Origin: Serpula lacrymans var. lacrymans S7.9
Taxonomy: Eukaryota; Basidiomycota; Agaricomycetes; Boletales; Serpulaceae
Assembly (NCBI RefSeq): GCF_000218685.1
Contig: NW_006763291.1
Location: 2,963,173-3,027,172 of the forward strand
Direction of reading: 5' to 3'
Length of the DNA stretch: 64,000 nt
Numbering within the stretch: the first letter of the stretch is position 1; each line of letters begins with the position of its first letter. This document shows, one piece after another, positions 47,731-58,223 of the stretch. The notes beneath the pieces were generated by a model. It had not been told where the DNA came from and ran no database searches. It saw nothing but the letters and a program-made list of their open reading frames with translations. Both the position numbers and the translations under genes were made by a program.

Positions 47731-50497
47731 ATGGAAGGATCAAAGCTAGTCTATACGCCGTTGGACGAGATCGACGAGGTGTGTGCCAGCGAAACATTTT
47801 CTGTGCTCGTGTAGTCGTGCTACAGGTGCTAAGCTATCTCCCAGATATACACTTCTCTTCGGCAGGGTTTCAGCTCTGGAAAACTTAAATCCGTCGCGTA
47901 CAGGAAAATACAGATACTCCAGGTTGCCTATCTTTTGCAAGACAACATCCAGCGCTTCAAAGACGCACTCGCTGCTGACCTTGGAAGGCCGTCACTGGAA
48001 AGCTCTTTGTAAGCTGTCTTTTACATCCGACTTGCTTCGCATAGCAGACAAAGTCTTATTTCACCAACAGCCTCGAACTAAATGCTGTTCTTGGAGACAC
48101 AAAAGTTGTCTACGACCGCGTCGACAAATGGGCAAAACCAGAACGTCCGCCTTTCTCTCTCAACTTCGCCGCGATGAGGCCTGTCATACGGAAAGAGCCC
48201 AAGGGTGTCGTTCTCATCATCAGCCCGTTCAACTATCCTATTTTCTTAACTATCGGACCCCTGGTACGTTCCTTGTCTCCTATTTCCAAAGTTGAAAGAT
48301 GAGTGAATTGAGTGATACTCGGTGTGGTCATTGACAGGTTGGAGCAATTGCAGCAGGCAACACAGTCGTCATAAAGCCTTCTGAGCTATCTCCAGCGGTC
48401 AGCGGTCTTTTCGCAGAACTCGTTCCGAAATATCTCGATCCAGACGTCGCGAGAGTGGTAAACGGTGCCATACCTGAAACCACTAAGGTATGTCCGATAT
48501 AGTGTTGTCCGTTACAAGCGATCTCTGATGCATTGCACAATAGCTGCTGGAATATCCGTGGGATCATAGTGCGTTTCTCATCAGACTCGGAAAACCCCCT
48601 GAGCTAATGATGCTTCCTACGTTCAGTTTTGTATACTGGTAAGTCTCATTGATCCTTTTCCAGAACACACCCTGACGCGCTTTCACAATTCGCGTATACC
48701 CTCAGGTAATGGCAGAGTAGCTAAAATCGTATGCGCAGCTGCGGCTAAACATCTCTCGCCTGTCACTTTGGAGGTGTGTGCTGTTCTACTTTCGCTTTCT
48801 CAATCTTGTAGTTTACGTTTATTTTTTCACAGCTCGGAGGTCAGTCAAACTGTTGCATATCAATTTCATGTCAATTTACTCATTCGACCATGCTCTCTGA
48901 CCATCAACATTTGATTCTCCCGTAACCTCACATACCCGCCATACCCACTCCCGGTCACATCCTTCCCACCACCGCAAGGCAAATCCCCCGTCATCATTGA
49001 CCCTGGTTGTGACCTAAAGACTGCTGCCAAACGCATACTTTGGGGGAAAGTAGTCAACGCTGGCCAGACATGTGTAGCTCCCGACTACATCCTCGTACCT
49101 CGCCACTTTCAGGATAAACTGGTTGACGCTCTGAAAGAAGTGTGAGTAGTTTTTTCACATGTATATGTTGCTCTTTCGTGCTGATCACTCATGTTTCGCA
49201 TTTTGCCTTGGCTATACAGGCATGACGAGTTCTATCCCAAAGGATCTTCCGTTTCGCCTGACTTCTCGCGTATCGTCAGCACATCCCACTTCAATCGCAT
49301 CAAGCGCCTTCTCGATAGCACACAGGGTACTGTTGCGATTGGCGGGGACACAGACGAGTCGAAAAAATTCATCGCGCCAACAGTTGTTAAGGATGTGCAA
49401 GAGGGTGATGCGCTTATGAGCGAGTGAGTTTAGATTTTTTTCAGGTACCTTCCACTTGTTTCCTGACGAATGTGTGTGTGCAGAGAACTATTCGGCCCTG
49501 TGTTACCCATCGTACCGGTTGACAGTGTAGATGATGCGATTGCGTATGTGAACAGACAGTAAGTTATTTCGCTCCCATTGTCCATATCAATTACATTTCC
49601 ACTCACATTTATCATCCCAAATCTTGCCATTCAGTGACCACCCACTCGCACTCTACGTATTCTCTCAGGATGCAGCGTTCAAAGCCAAAGGTAAAGTCCA
49701 TATATCCTAGCCTCACATCAATTTCCTAATATATGTCGATTATCTGCACGCTAATATTTGGGCAATGAACCAATCAGTGTTTGATAACACACAAAGTGGT
49801 GCAGCTATCGCCAACGAGGTTGTTATATATATCGGAGGTGAGTGTTTGAGCTTGTGGCTGTGAGGTAGTCATTAACTCGTCATATGTAGCCGATGGCCTC
49901 CCATTTGGCGGAATAGGTCCAAGCGGATGTACGTCCCCTACTTTTCCATTTGATTCGTGTACTGACGTCAACCTCCTATATCGTCATAAAGCCGGCTACC
50001 ACACTGGAAAATACTCCTTTGACCTGTTTACGCACTTCCGGTCTTCGATGGATTCGCCTTCGTGGTTCGTCCCCTTTTTATGTATCATTTGTAACGAGTA
50101 ACACGGGCCGTTTGTAGGGTCGATGTTTTCTTAGGGAACCGATTCCCACCTTACACGGTAAGCAAGATACCTAAAACATGAATGAGAATCCGACCTGAAA
50201 ATAGCAAACATCCTCATTGCTTAGGCCAAGAAAGAAGGCATCTTACGCAAAGCCCTCGTTCCCAGCTTTCCCGCGCGTCCCACAAAGGCAAGCATAGCCG
50301 CTGTCGCTGCTTCTGCCAGCATATCTAGGTCAAGCCTCGTGAACGGTACGAATGGAAGCATAAAACGGTGGGGAAACTGGTTCCTTTTTGTGTTCGGTCT
50401 TGCCCTCGCGTCTGCGGTGCTGACGAAAGGAACGGCGGCCCCAACTTGGTTTGTTGGATGGATAAAAAATTATTTTGGGGTACGCTTTTCTAGGTGA
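47731..50497 (+). CDS. HFD1: Fatty aldehyde dehydrogenase, membrane-anchored (17 exons, 542 aa)
   Basis: Proposed exons: 47731-47778, 47866-48008, 48071-48263, 48338-48487, 48544-48568, 48627-48638, 48706-48773, 48833-48839, 48979-49141, 49220-49423, 49484-49558, 49635-49690, 49778-49837, 49890-49928, 49992-50064, 50118-50157, 50225-50497; phases agree and total 543 codons. Two exons are tiny (12 and 7 bases). Class 3 ALDH motifs: [22 protein letters not shown], general-base Glu213 in LELGGKSP, nucleophile Cys247 in [21 protein letters not shown], and [19 protein letters not shown]. The C-terminus has a hydrophobic anchor ([15 protein letters not shown]), as in yeast Hfd1 and human ALDH3A2. 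It oxidises long-chain aldehydes, for example from sphingolipid breakdown, at ER or mitochondrial outer membrane. Confidence 0.93.
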
Positions 50498-51000
50498 ACC
50501 ATTTGGCACGTCGCTTGCTCTTCTTGAAGATGTAGGATATGGTAGCGGTTGGGAGTTTGGACTGGTGAAGATGTTGAGGCGATGAGTGGGTACAATGTAT
50601 GGTGAAATAAAAAGGGATGCGAGAGGGATGATCAAGGTCGTTGATGGCATTCTGGCTCCAAGCTTATTTATTTTCCTTGTCGAGAGGATGGTCTTCTTAC
50701 GCTTGCTTTAGTGAGTTATGCTTAGCCCGTCTATTAGTTCTGGTGATATTATGTATTTTACAGTATAGCCCTTAGTTCAGTAGTATGACTATTTTGAGTT
50801 TTGAGTTTTAGTGAAATGGTTTAGTGCTTGAGCGGTACCATAAAGCAATTTGCAGTTCGTTATCCTCCATGCCATCTCTCGGGTCTGATGTCACTCTAAA
50901 TTCACACATCAACGGCTGACCAGAAGCAGGGACCGACGGCCGAAAAGAACTTGGGTTCATTCAGCCTGCTATCCACTCTAGGCCATATTTTCTTTTACCT
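50498..51000. other. Intergenic, no gene seen
   Basis: 3' flank of the aldehyde dehydrogenase gene; no protein-like frame. Confidence 0.5.
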
Positions 51001-51837
51001 TCGCATGGATTTCAAACCTCCTCCGGGACCTTTGGGATGATGAGCATCGTACAGTGATGACATCAGTAAAAACCCAAATTTGTGCTGGTTGCGCTTGTGA
51101 GTGCCGTCGTGTGACCAAAAGTCGCAGAACCATTCCAAAAGGTGTCGTCGTCGTTTCGGTTTTGTTCCGCTGCAATAACGCCCAATCAGAAACGAGTCTC
51201 GCTGACTAGGGTCTTCAGAAACGCATCATGCATTTGGCAGAAGGACGAATCGAGTGACATATCCATTGCAATCATGCTGAGATGCTTGACATATCAGCGG
51301 TGGTGTCCGAACGGATCAATGATAGTCTTCCAGGGCAAATCCTCGTCCGTTGGACCCGTCTCCTTAAGCACAATCTCCTCCTTCACTTGACGATCCTGTG
51401 GCAACTCCCTGACGCGCTTGCAGGACTCGGGCAAGTCTCTCGGATCATTTCGCTGTCTGCGAATCAGCATAATGTGCGGTGTGATAACCTTTTGCTTGTC
51501 CCGGCAGTCGACAGGAAAACAGGTGAGGGTGAATTCGTCAATGCCTCGCCTCTTGAATCATTTATCAAGTTCGATGGAGAGATCGATGTCCTCCACGTCC
51601 TTCATACCCCCCTCCTCCACCCACAAGCGCACATGCTCGTAAGTCATAAGCCAACCAGCTAATTAGAAATACAACGTGCGATACAAAGAAAGATAATTCA
51701 AGTTGGTTCAAGTTGAAGTGGTTGGGTGTACGACTTTAAGTTATAGATTGACTTTAGTCACGTGGTCTACCCTTGTCGCATCTCGTGATCATCTCCAATC
51801 CCATTGTTCGATCAACTTGGTCACGAAATATTCAAAA
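51001..51837. repeat. Segmental duplicate, copy 1 (partner at about 59977-60960)
   Basis: Plus-strand sequence from GTGAGTGCCGTCGTG through TCAAGTTGGTTCAAGTTGAAG and CGCATCTCGTGATCATCTC is nearly the same as at 60015-60930 in the same orientation. Copy 1 lacks about 85 bp present after 60690 in copy 2. It ends where a Copia fragment begins. At its left edge is a relic of MYND exon 1 (51006-51050, minus strand). Confidence 0.85.
51294..51647 (-). pseudogene. Small conserved ORF of unknown function, duplicate copy 1, with internal TGA
   Basis: The minus strand reads MTYEHVRLWVEEGGMKDVE from the ATG at 51647. TGA follows at 51558-51560, then the same frame continues FKRRGIDEFTLTCFPVD to PTDEDLPWKTIIDPFGHH at 51294. 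It is charged and soluble-looking; I do not recognise it. The other copy (60318-60674) has the TGA at the same place, so the stop predates the duplication. The true start could instead lie downstream of it. The plus-strand ORF over the same bases is a shadow. Confidence 0.5.
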
Positions 51838-52017
51838 AATGACTCACCTGCAACCACACTTTACTACGCCATATGCATGCGGTTGAAGAGGGAAAGATCG
51901 AATTGATATATTGTCCCACGGATGATATGATCGCCGATACCCTAACGAAAGCTTTACCGTCGTCGAAGGCGAAGCATGTCGCGCGAGAGCTTGGACTCCG
52001 TATGGCTTGAGGGGGAG
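51838..52017 (+). mobile_element. Copia retrotransposon 3' end (RNase H tail)
   Basis: Encodes GKIELIYCPTDDMIADTLTK and ALPSSKAKHVARELGLRMA followed by TGA, the typical end of Copia RNase H. A purine tract TTGAGGGGGAG lies directly before the LTR at 52018. The upstream coding part is missing. Confidence 0.85.
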
Positions 52018-52220
52018 TGTTGGACTAGAACGTCGAGTTAAGAGACAAGCCGATACGAAATGTCTAGAAAGGAAGGCGTGTAAGTTAAGGTGGCCCGTGC
52101 ACCACTATATACCATCATCAATTTTTTTGGTTCCGTTCTCTTACCTACTTATAAGGAGGCCTTGTTGCTACGTATCACCTCAGACTCTACTACGAGAGCT
52201 GAGCTTCCTATCTTGTCACA
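52018..52220 (+). repeat. Copia 3' LTR (about 203 bp)
   Basis: Starts TGTTGGACTAGAAC after the purine tract and probably ends CTTGTCACA at 52220. It contains CTTATAAGG as a possible TATA. It is similar to 34190-34393. No 5' LTR or body is nearby. Confidence 0.7.
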
Positions 52221-52806
52221 GATTTAACTCTCAAACGATTTGAGTCCCTGGCAGGTGCCACTTTCGCCATTGCATCCATCCATAGGTATCTTCTCCCCAC
52301 CGCAATCATGATCACTGCCGTGCTTCTCCACCACCCTGTGCTGCACTCCATCACGGACTTGACATTGCCTTTCATAAGCGGCCTTGATATCCACCTGGCT
52401 CATACGACACCCAGTCTTCGAAAGCACTGCCCAGGGAGGCCTGAACTGTGTCTGTGCCGCTTAATTCACTAATGTGCGCACAAGCATACGGTAATTAAAA
52501 GAAATTGACGCTGTGAAGAGCTGTGGAGAACGGGGCTGCTATTTTTGAATTGACGATATAAAGTGACACTGGTCATATTGTGCTAAATTTGGGTGCGCCC
52601 AACAAAGAAAAAGAAAAAGGTAATGATCCTGTTATAGAGCTCTGATAAGTGTAGATGGTATTGTACTAGTTTGTTTCGTATGATCTGGATGGTATCTATT
52701 CTATAATAATACATGTATTTTCTATATATCGTATTGCACATCCTTAAAGAGTGCCAGCCAAGAGAATGTCCGTATAAGTTATGACTTGCCGCATCTATGC
52801 GCGTCA
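52221..52806. other. Intergenic, no gene seen
   Basis: A short minus-strand frame at 52224-52427 has no recognisable domain. The remainder is AT-rich and includes the 3' flank of the next gene. Confidence 0.4.
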
Positions 52807-53372
52807 TCAGATCGTATTGACGGCAGACACACCGCCCCTACCCCAGTTCTCCATCGACCTGTATTTGTCTCTGCCAGCATCGCGAGGTTCTGCGCCGCTG
52901 CGCGCACTCGGCATCGCGAGGCTGGGCGTCTGAGCGCCCTTCTCCCGCGCATTCCACTCGAGGGACTTGCGCTGCTTGCGACTCATGACGATGTGCGGTG
53001 CGACGTCGCGCAGGGACATCCTCCCCTCTGGCGAGAGCTTGGCAAGGGGCGAAGAAGAGATGGCGATAAGCTGGTCTGGTGTATATATAGGGACTGGGGA
53101 GCAATACGGCACAGCTGATTAGGGTTTGCCTTGAGGCGATGAGGACCGAGGCACTTACGAGAGCTGGGACGGCACGAGTCGGAGTACGAGAATGTATCGG
53201 AGAGGTGTGGAGTGGGGGACGTGGAGCGCTGGGATGAGGAGGTGGAGGAGGAGGGGGATGAGGAGGTGGAAGTGCGGCTGGAGGTGCGCTTGTGTAGGGG
53301 GACATAGAGCCCCGATGAAGGCGATCGGGAGGGGGAGTGATAAGAGATATTAAGGGGCGGTGATGCAGACAT
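52807..53372 (-). CDS. Serine-rich protein of unknown function (2 exons, 166 aa)
   Basis: Exon 1 is 53372-53159, and a 65-bp intron follows (GTAAGT at 53158, CAG at 53094). Exon 2 is 53093-52807, total 167 codons. The N-terminal half is a Ser/Thr/Pro-rich stretch (SSPSSSTSSSQRSTSP) and probably disordered. The conserved-looking core is PIYTPDQLIAISSSPLAKL followed by PHIVMSRKQRKSLEWNAR. A similar YTPxxLLxLxxSPL motif recurs in small basidiomycete proteins as I recall, but no function is known to me. No membrane segment or signal peptide. Confidence 0.65.
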
Positions 53373-53389
53373 TGGCAGAGGGCAGCAGA

Positions 53390-53866
53390 TCAGACGAGGG
53401 CTGAGAGGATGTGCAGATGGGGGACGACAAGGTTTATATAAGAGGAATGGGGAGCGATTACGAGGACAGGGAGGAGTGGAGGGTACCTAGTAAGCGTATT
53501 CGGGAGTAAGCTGTCGTGGCACACATCGTTAGTCATCGCCTTCTTCAGAGAGAGAACTTGAGAACACAGATTCGAGCACGTCCCAGAACGGCACAGAAGA
53601 TCACCCACGAATCTTCCACGTCCTTCTCCCATCGCCTCCATCTTGACGCCGCAGCCTGTGCATCGCGCTACGGCTGTGCTGTCCCCACTCCTCATGCAGG
53701 GCGAGAACGATCTCGACAGAGTCTTCCTCCATGACTGCACTCCCATAGCCTCTGCGCTGACATCTGACACAACCTCGGAGAATGGGTGTGACGACTGGTG
53801 TGGCGTCGGCATCGTCGGCCCACCCAAGGCCGAAGGGGCGCGTTCATCGTCCGCGTCCAGGTCCAT
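53390..53866 (-). CDS. Hypothetical small cysteine-containing protein (up to 158 aa)
   Basis: The ATG at 53866 opens MDLDADDERAPSALGGPT. A central region with CTGCG and later CSNLC could bind a metal ion. The last 30 residues (hydrophobic LLPVLVIAPHSSY) look like read-through past a possible donor, so the C-terminus is doubtful. It lies just upstream of, and on the same strand as, the serine-rich gene. Not recognised. Confidence 0.4.
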   Translation of the reverse strand: MDLDADDERAPSALGGPTMPTPHQSSHPFSEVVSDVSAEAMGVQSWRKTLSRSFSPCMRSGDSTAVARCTGCGVKMEAMGEGRGRFVGDLLCRSGTCSNLCSQVLSLKKAMTNDVCHDSLLPNTLTRYPPLLPVLVIAPHSSYINLVVPHLHILSALV

Positions 53867-54228
53867 CGGCTAGATCACTTCTATTTCATACCCCGATCCC
53901 CGGTAATTTCATTCTCGCTCAACGTTATCGGAACTTTAGCTCTTTAGGCTTACTCGTCGTCCGGTACTCTCACCCCGGCACGACGCTATCATCTCATTCG
54001 TGACACCACTCATCTTCCGCTTCTGCCTAACACCCGTGTCCATAGCAAGTAAGCATCACACAGCCTACACGCCTGCGCGACAAACTCGACTATTATATTT
54101 TGGTCTCTAGACAAATTGAGTGGAGGTGGGAAATGCTGTGGTATGTAGAAAGTAGTGTAATTATAACGCATGCGCAATCCATAGACATCTCTCTTTTTCA
54201 CGTCAGACGCGACCACGACCGTACGCGC

Positions 54229-55469
54229 TCATGAACTAGTCTCAATGAATGTCTTCACATTCGACAACCACCTCACGTACTCCTGTCAACACGCAACAGT
54301 GTAAGCAATGGACAGTGCAGATCATACGTAGCAAATTACCTTCTGCTCCTTGTGCTCGGCATACTCGGGGATGAACATCGCAAGACTCTCGTTGATCCCC
54401 CGCTCCTGCAAATACTTCTCAAACTCCTCTTGCACAGACACGTCCAGAGTGTCAAACTATGCAACCACGTCAGCACCGTGCACAAATCCCAGATAAACAC
54501 AACGTCAACGAACCTGAGGCCCAATGTACAGTCCACGTCGTTTCCAGTCAGACTCTGCTGTCAACTCAGTACCGAGCTTCGCATCAGGGTAATACGAGAT
54601 ATTGTCCACAACGAACGCGCCCTCCTGGCACATAGTATCAATATTAATCGACCCCTTCGCTCCCTCCTATCCCGTTCGTTAGTTTTGCCATTCACGAGAG
54701 CGAAAGAGCGAAAGAAAGGCTCACTTTCGTGATGGAGAAAGAGGTACGGATGGGATACGAATGCGCAGGCTGGTCCTCCCCACTCGCCTCATCACCGTCT
54801 TCCTGCTCGTACTCCGGGTCTTCGTCCGCAGCTTGGATATCAGCGATAGAGAACATCAACCGGATGCTATCCCCCCACCACCATCAGAATCAAGGCAAGC
54901 AACGAATGTGGCAATGTGGGTTGGGGCCACGACACCTACCTCTCGTTCCCAAACTTCCTCGTCAGCGTCACCTCGTCGTTTCCCTCCACGTCGTCTATCT
55001 GTAGACAAGCGCGCAGTAGTCAGAACGGCCTGCGCGGGGAAAGGGCGAGCGAGCGAAGAGGGGCTCACCTTCCATTGGTCCTGTTCTTTGAACGTCTTCA
55101 AGAAATCGGGCTCAGCCACGTCAGCAATAGCCTCTTTCTCGTACTTGAGCTCCTCTGCCAGTTTTTGCGACAACACCACGTCAGCTGTAACCACACGCGC
55201 GACAAGCACCACCACAAAAAAAAAAAAAAAAAAAAAAACAGTGAAATCAGCCTCGAGTCGCCAACGCACACACAAAGGGCCAAGAAGCACGCACCAGAAC
55301 CCTCGTTGAACCGACGGGCAGAAACTGAGAATGAACGAGCCGCGGAGGCGGCTACGGGCGTCTGGACCCGCGCTGCGACGTGTGCGAGGCGGAAAGGAGC
55401 ACCAGCGGGGCGCGCGAGTGTGCGGGAGGAAGAAGCGCAGAGCTGACGGAGAGCACGGATGGCAGACAT
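54229..55469 (-). CDS. MAM33: Mitochondrial p32/gC1qBP-family protein (MAM33-like)
   Basis: The first exon encodes a basic, Ser/Ala/Arg-rich mitochondrial presequence (MSAIRALRQLCASSSRTLAR, ending SFSVSARRFNEGS). After intron 1, which contains a 23-base T run on the coding strand, come QKLAEELKYEKEA, the acidic region EDPEYEQEDGDEASGE and SYPIRTSFSITK. The C-terminal half carries GAFVVDNISYYPDAK, RRGLYIGPQFDTLD, QEEFEKYLQERGI and the end WLSNVKTFIETSS. There are about six short introns. p32 proteins form acidic, doughnut-shaped trimers in the mitochondrial matrix and act in oxidative phosphorylation and ribosome function. Confidence 0.9.
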
Positions 55470-55841
55470 GACGATTTTATGCGAAGAGAAGAAGGGGGTC
55501 GTGAAAAGATGAAGTAGGAGTGAAGAGACTCGGAGTGAGTATGAAGAGAGGGTAGAGAAAAAACGCAAGTGCGTAAGAATTGGAATTTTTAGCCTTTTGT
55601 TTGGCAACGGCTTGGGGAATAAACAAGCATATACCCGATTTGGATGCTCATCCTGTCAGTGATCGCTGGGGTTTCTATTTTCTCACGTGGCTTATGTCCT
55701 ATGTCTTCGATATTTAAACGTCCATTGCATTACTGAAGCAACTACGAGAGAAGTACGTAAGATACGGGGATATAGTAATGCACAGTAGCAGAAACGGTAT
55801 ATATATGTATAATCATAAACCACAACCAATCCCTCCTCAAC

Positions 55842-57287
55842 TCATTTAGCACCAGTACCGACATGAAGTTGGTGAAGATACAACACCATCCTCTCGTTTC
55901 GCGTAAAATCAATCAATTTCTGCATCGTATCCTCCGTCAATGCGATCCCTTCTCGAAGCAAGATGGAAAACCCGCACCTGGAGTACGCCCCCTAGCTGCT
56001 CCTGCACCTTACGCTCACAAGCTTCCGCGTCTCCCATATTCTCAGGGACCTTCTCACACCCGAGCTCAAGGAGAGCGTTTTTCTGCGCCTCTGACGCAGG
56101 CTTCATCGCGTGCCCCTCACGAGGCTTACACGTCTGCTTATGCGTCGGCCAAGCCTATTCGTCCCCACAATCGCGTTTGTCAGAAACAAAGAACATCAGG
56201 AAACGAAAATCCTTCCCAGGCCCAAACACCCGCCTTCGCGATAGGTGCCGTGGCGCAAACCAAACCGCAACTCACCTCTTTCTGGTGCTCGCCCCCACAA
56301 TAATACACAGCCTTACACCTCGCACAGCGCATCTTCGCCGCCTCTCTGCACACCACACACGGCCCCTCCCTGAACTGCGCCTTCATGCGATGGAGCGTGA
56401 GGCGCGCGTCGGTGAGGGCGTCGAGGAGAGCCTTCGTTTTCATGCGTTCTTCGTCGTCGTCGTCGTCGGCTGGTGGGAGACCGTGCTCGGTGGGCGGCGT
56501 GCAGAATAGGACGCGGTAGCGCTCGAGGAGGCGGTCGTCCTCGGTTGGCAGGAACGCAGCAGAGACGACCCGGTCCCATGCCTTTCTCTCGTCCCTTTCC
56601 GAGGCTGCAGCGAACGCGAAAGGCAGATGAGGGGGTGACAGCACTTGTTAGCGGGAGGACGTGACGAGAGGAAGAGTTCCGGTTGGGAGCGCGCACCTGC
56701 CAGAACGAACTCGAGCGTCCCATCTCTCCTCTCAAGCAGCGCATCCAAAAGCGCCGTCCCCATCGCCACCGACACCCGACAGTGCCCGCCATGCGGCACT
56801 CCCTGACAGCTGCCCCCCACGAAGTTCCCGTTGAACCGGCGCAGACATTCGTAGTACCCTAGTATAGGGTGTAAAGTCTCAGTCAGCCGGGCTGGTGCGT
56901 GCGGTCGGGGCGGCGCGGATGATGGGGGTGAGACGTACCGATTTGTCGGACGAGGTGGGGTGAGATGTCGCGAAGCGCGGCGCGTGCTCTGCGCTTCATG
57001 ACGGGGGAGTCTGCGCTCGCCTCCTTCCCTTCTTCTCCCTCTCCGCTGTCGTACTCCCCCTCCTCCTCCTCATCATCATCCGCATTGTCAGCCATTTGCC
57101 TGCGGAAATGCGGAAATGTTATAAACGTGCCAGGGACTCGACTCGACAACACGCCATCAACCGTGACAGGTCCACTGGCAGACACTTCCACACGGAGGAC
57201 GGGCGAGACTCACTTGGCCATTTGGACGAGCATGGACCTCAGACCTCCCCCGGGACCTTTGGAATAGTCCGGTAGGATGATGGGCAT
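55842..57287 (-). CDS. MYND zinc-finger protein, paralogue 1 (about 6 exons)
   Basis: Starts MPIILPDYSKGPGGGLRSML at 57287. Exon 2 has an acidic run and then MKRRARAALRDISPHLVRQI. Exon 3 has VSVAMGTALLDALLERRDGT. Exon 4 ends with the MYND finger CVVCREAAKMRCARCKAVYY-CGGEHQKE, completed in exon 5 by a His/Cys segment. A last intron with a GTGCGG donor (ending before 55920) leads to KLIDFTRNERMVLYLHQLH and the stop at 55842; the same position is an intron in paralogue 2. MYND fingers bind proline-rich protein partners. The rest is a fungal-specific region of unknown role. Confidence 0.8.
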
Positions 57288-58223
57288 CGTACGGTGGTGA
57301 ATATGTGGGTTAGGAGAGCGAAGAGTATGCAGAAGAACTTGCAGAAGAGCGCTTTATAAATGAGTGCTTTGTACTCGTGTGCTCGGTTCTCCAGCGGCTC
57401 TCACTAGAGCTCACTCACGTGTGACTTCATCAAACTCGAGAGAAGCGAATATCCTTATCCTTTGCTAACCTCAACTTGAGCCTCCATCGTCTCAGACCTC
57501 CGACCGTGTCGAGTCGGCTTCTAACTATATTGTAACGCAGGAAAGCCACAAAAGAAAAGGATCCGGCTTGCAGGAGGAGCCAGAATGTATACGACGCGCT
57601 GGTTGGGGACTGCGAACGCGACTAGAAGTACCGTTTGTCATCTTCTTGATGATACTGACCCCACATACACGAAGTTCACCTCAAGCTCGGGCTACTTGGG
57701 AACGCACAGCGCGATACCGGGGTAGGGCTATGCCGTATACGCTGGCCCTAGTATGGTTTTCTTCGTGGTTGGACTCTGAGTCTGAGATCTGTGTTCTGGT
57801 CGGTGTCTGTCCCTATTAGTTCCCCCGCCACTTTGAGTCACTCAGTATTTGCCTTGCGCGCTGCGATCACCTTTTGAACGATATGGATCACCACAAGAGC
57901 TCCGAGTCCAGGCCAAAATTGTGGTTAGACGGAGTGCTCGAGGAAAAAGTTGGTTGCTTTATCACAGGAAATTTTGTCGCAATGTCAAACCGTAGGAAAC
58001 GATGTGCTGGTGAATGAGGCCACACTCCCGACCACTTTATTCTTTGGGAATGCAAGACGGTTCGGTTTGGACTTGGTTTGTACCTTATTCCCAACATCTC
58101 AAAAAACTGGTACAATAGGTTATACTCAGGCGCCCGTGTATGCCTTGGAGTACACCTCTAAAAGCGATCCACTAATTCGATAACGTCCGGCTTGGTCATC
58201 TCATGTATTTCGATATTCAAGTT
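57288..58223. other. Intergenic between MYND paralogues, no gene seen
   Basis: No protein-like frame. Confidence 0.5.

Noticed and set aside
51282..51662. 126-codon plus-strand ORF, repeated at 60252-60689
   Set aside because: Both are antisense shadows. The minus strand gives a more protein-like, charged sequence, and the plus product is an unlikely Leu/Ser/His mix.
54761..55446. Plus-strand ORFs over the MAM33 and MYND genes
   Set aside because: GC-rich antisense shadows of well-supported minus-strand genes.
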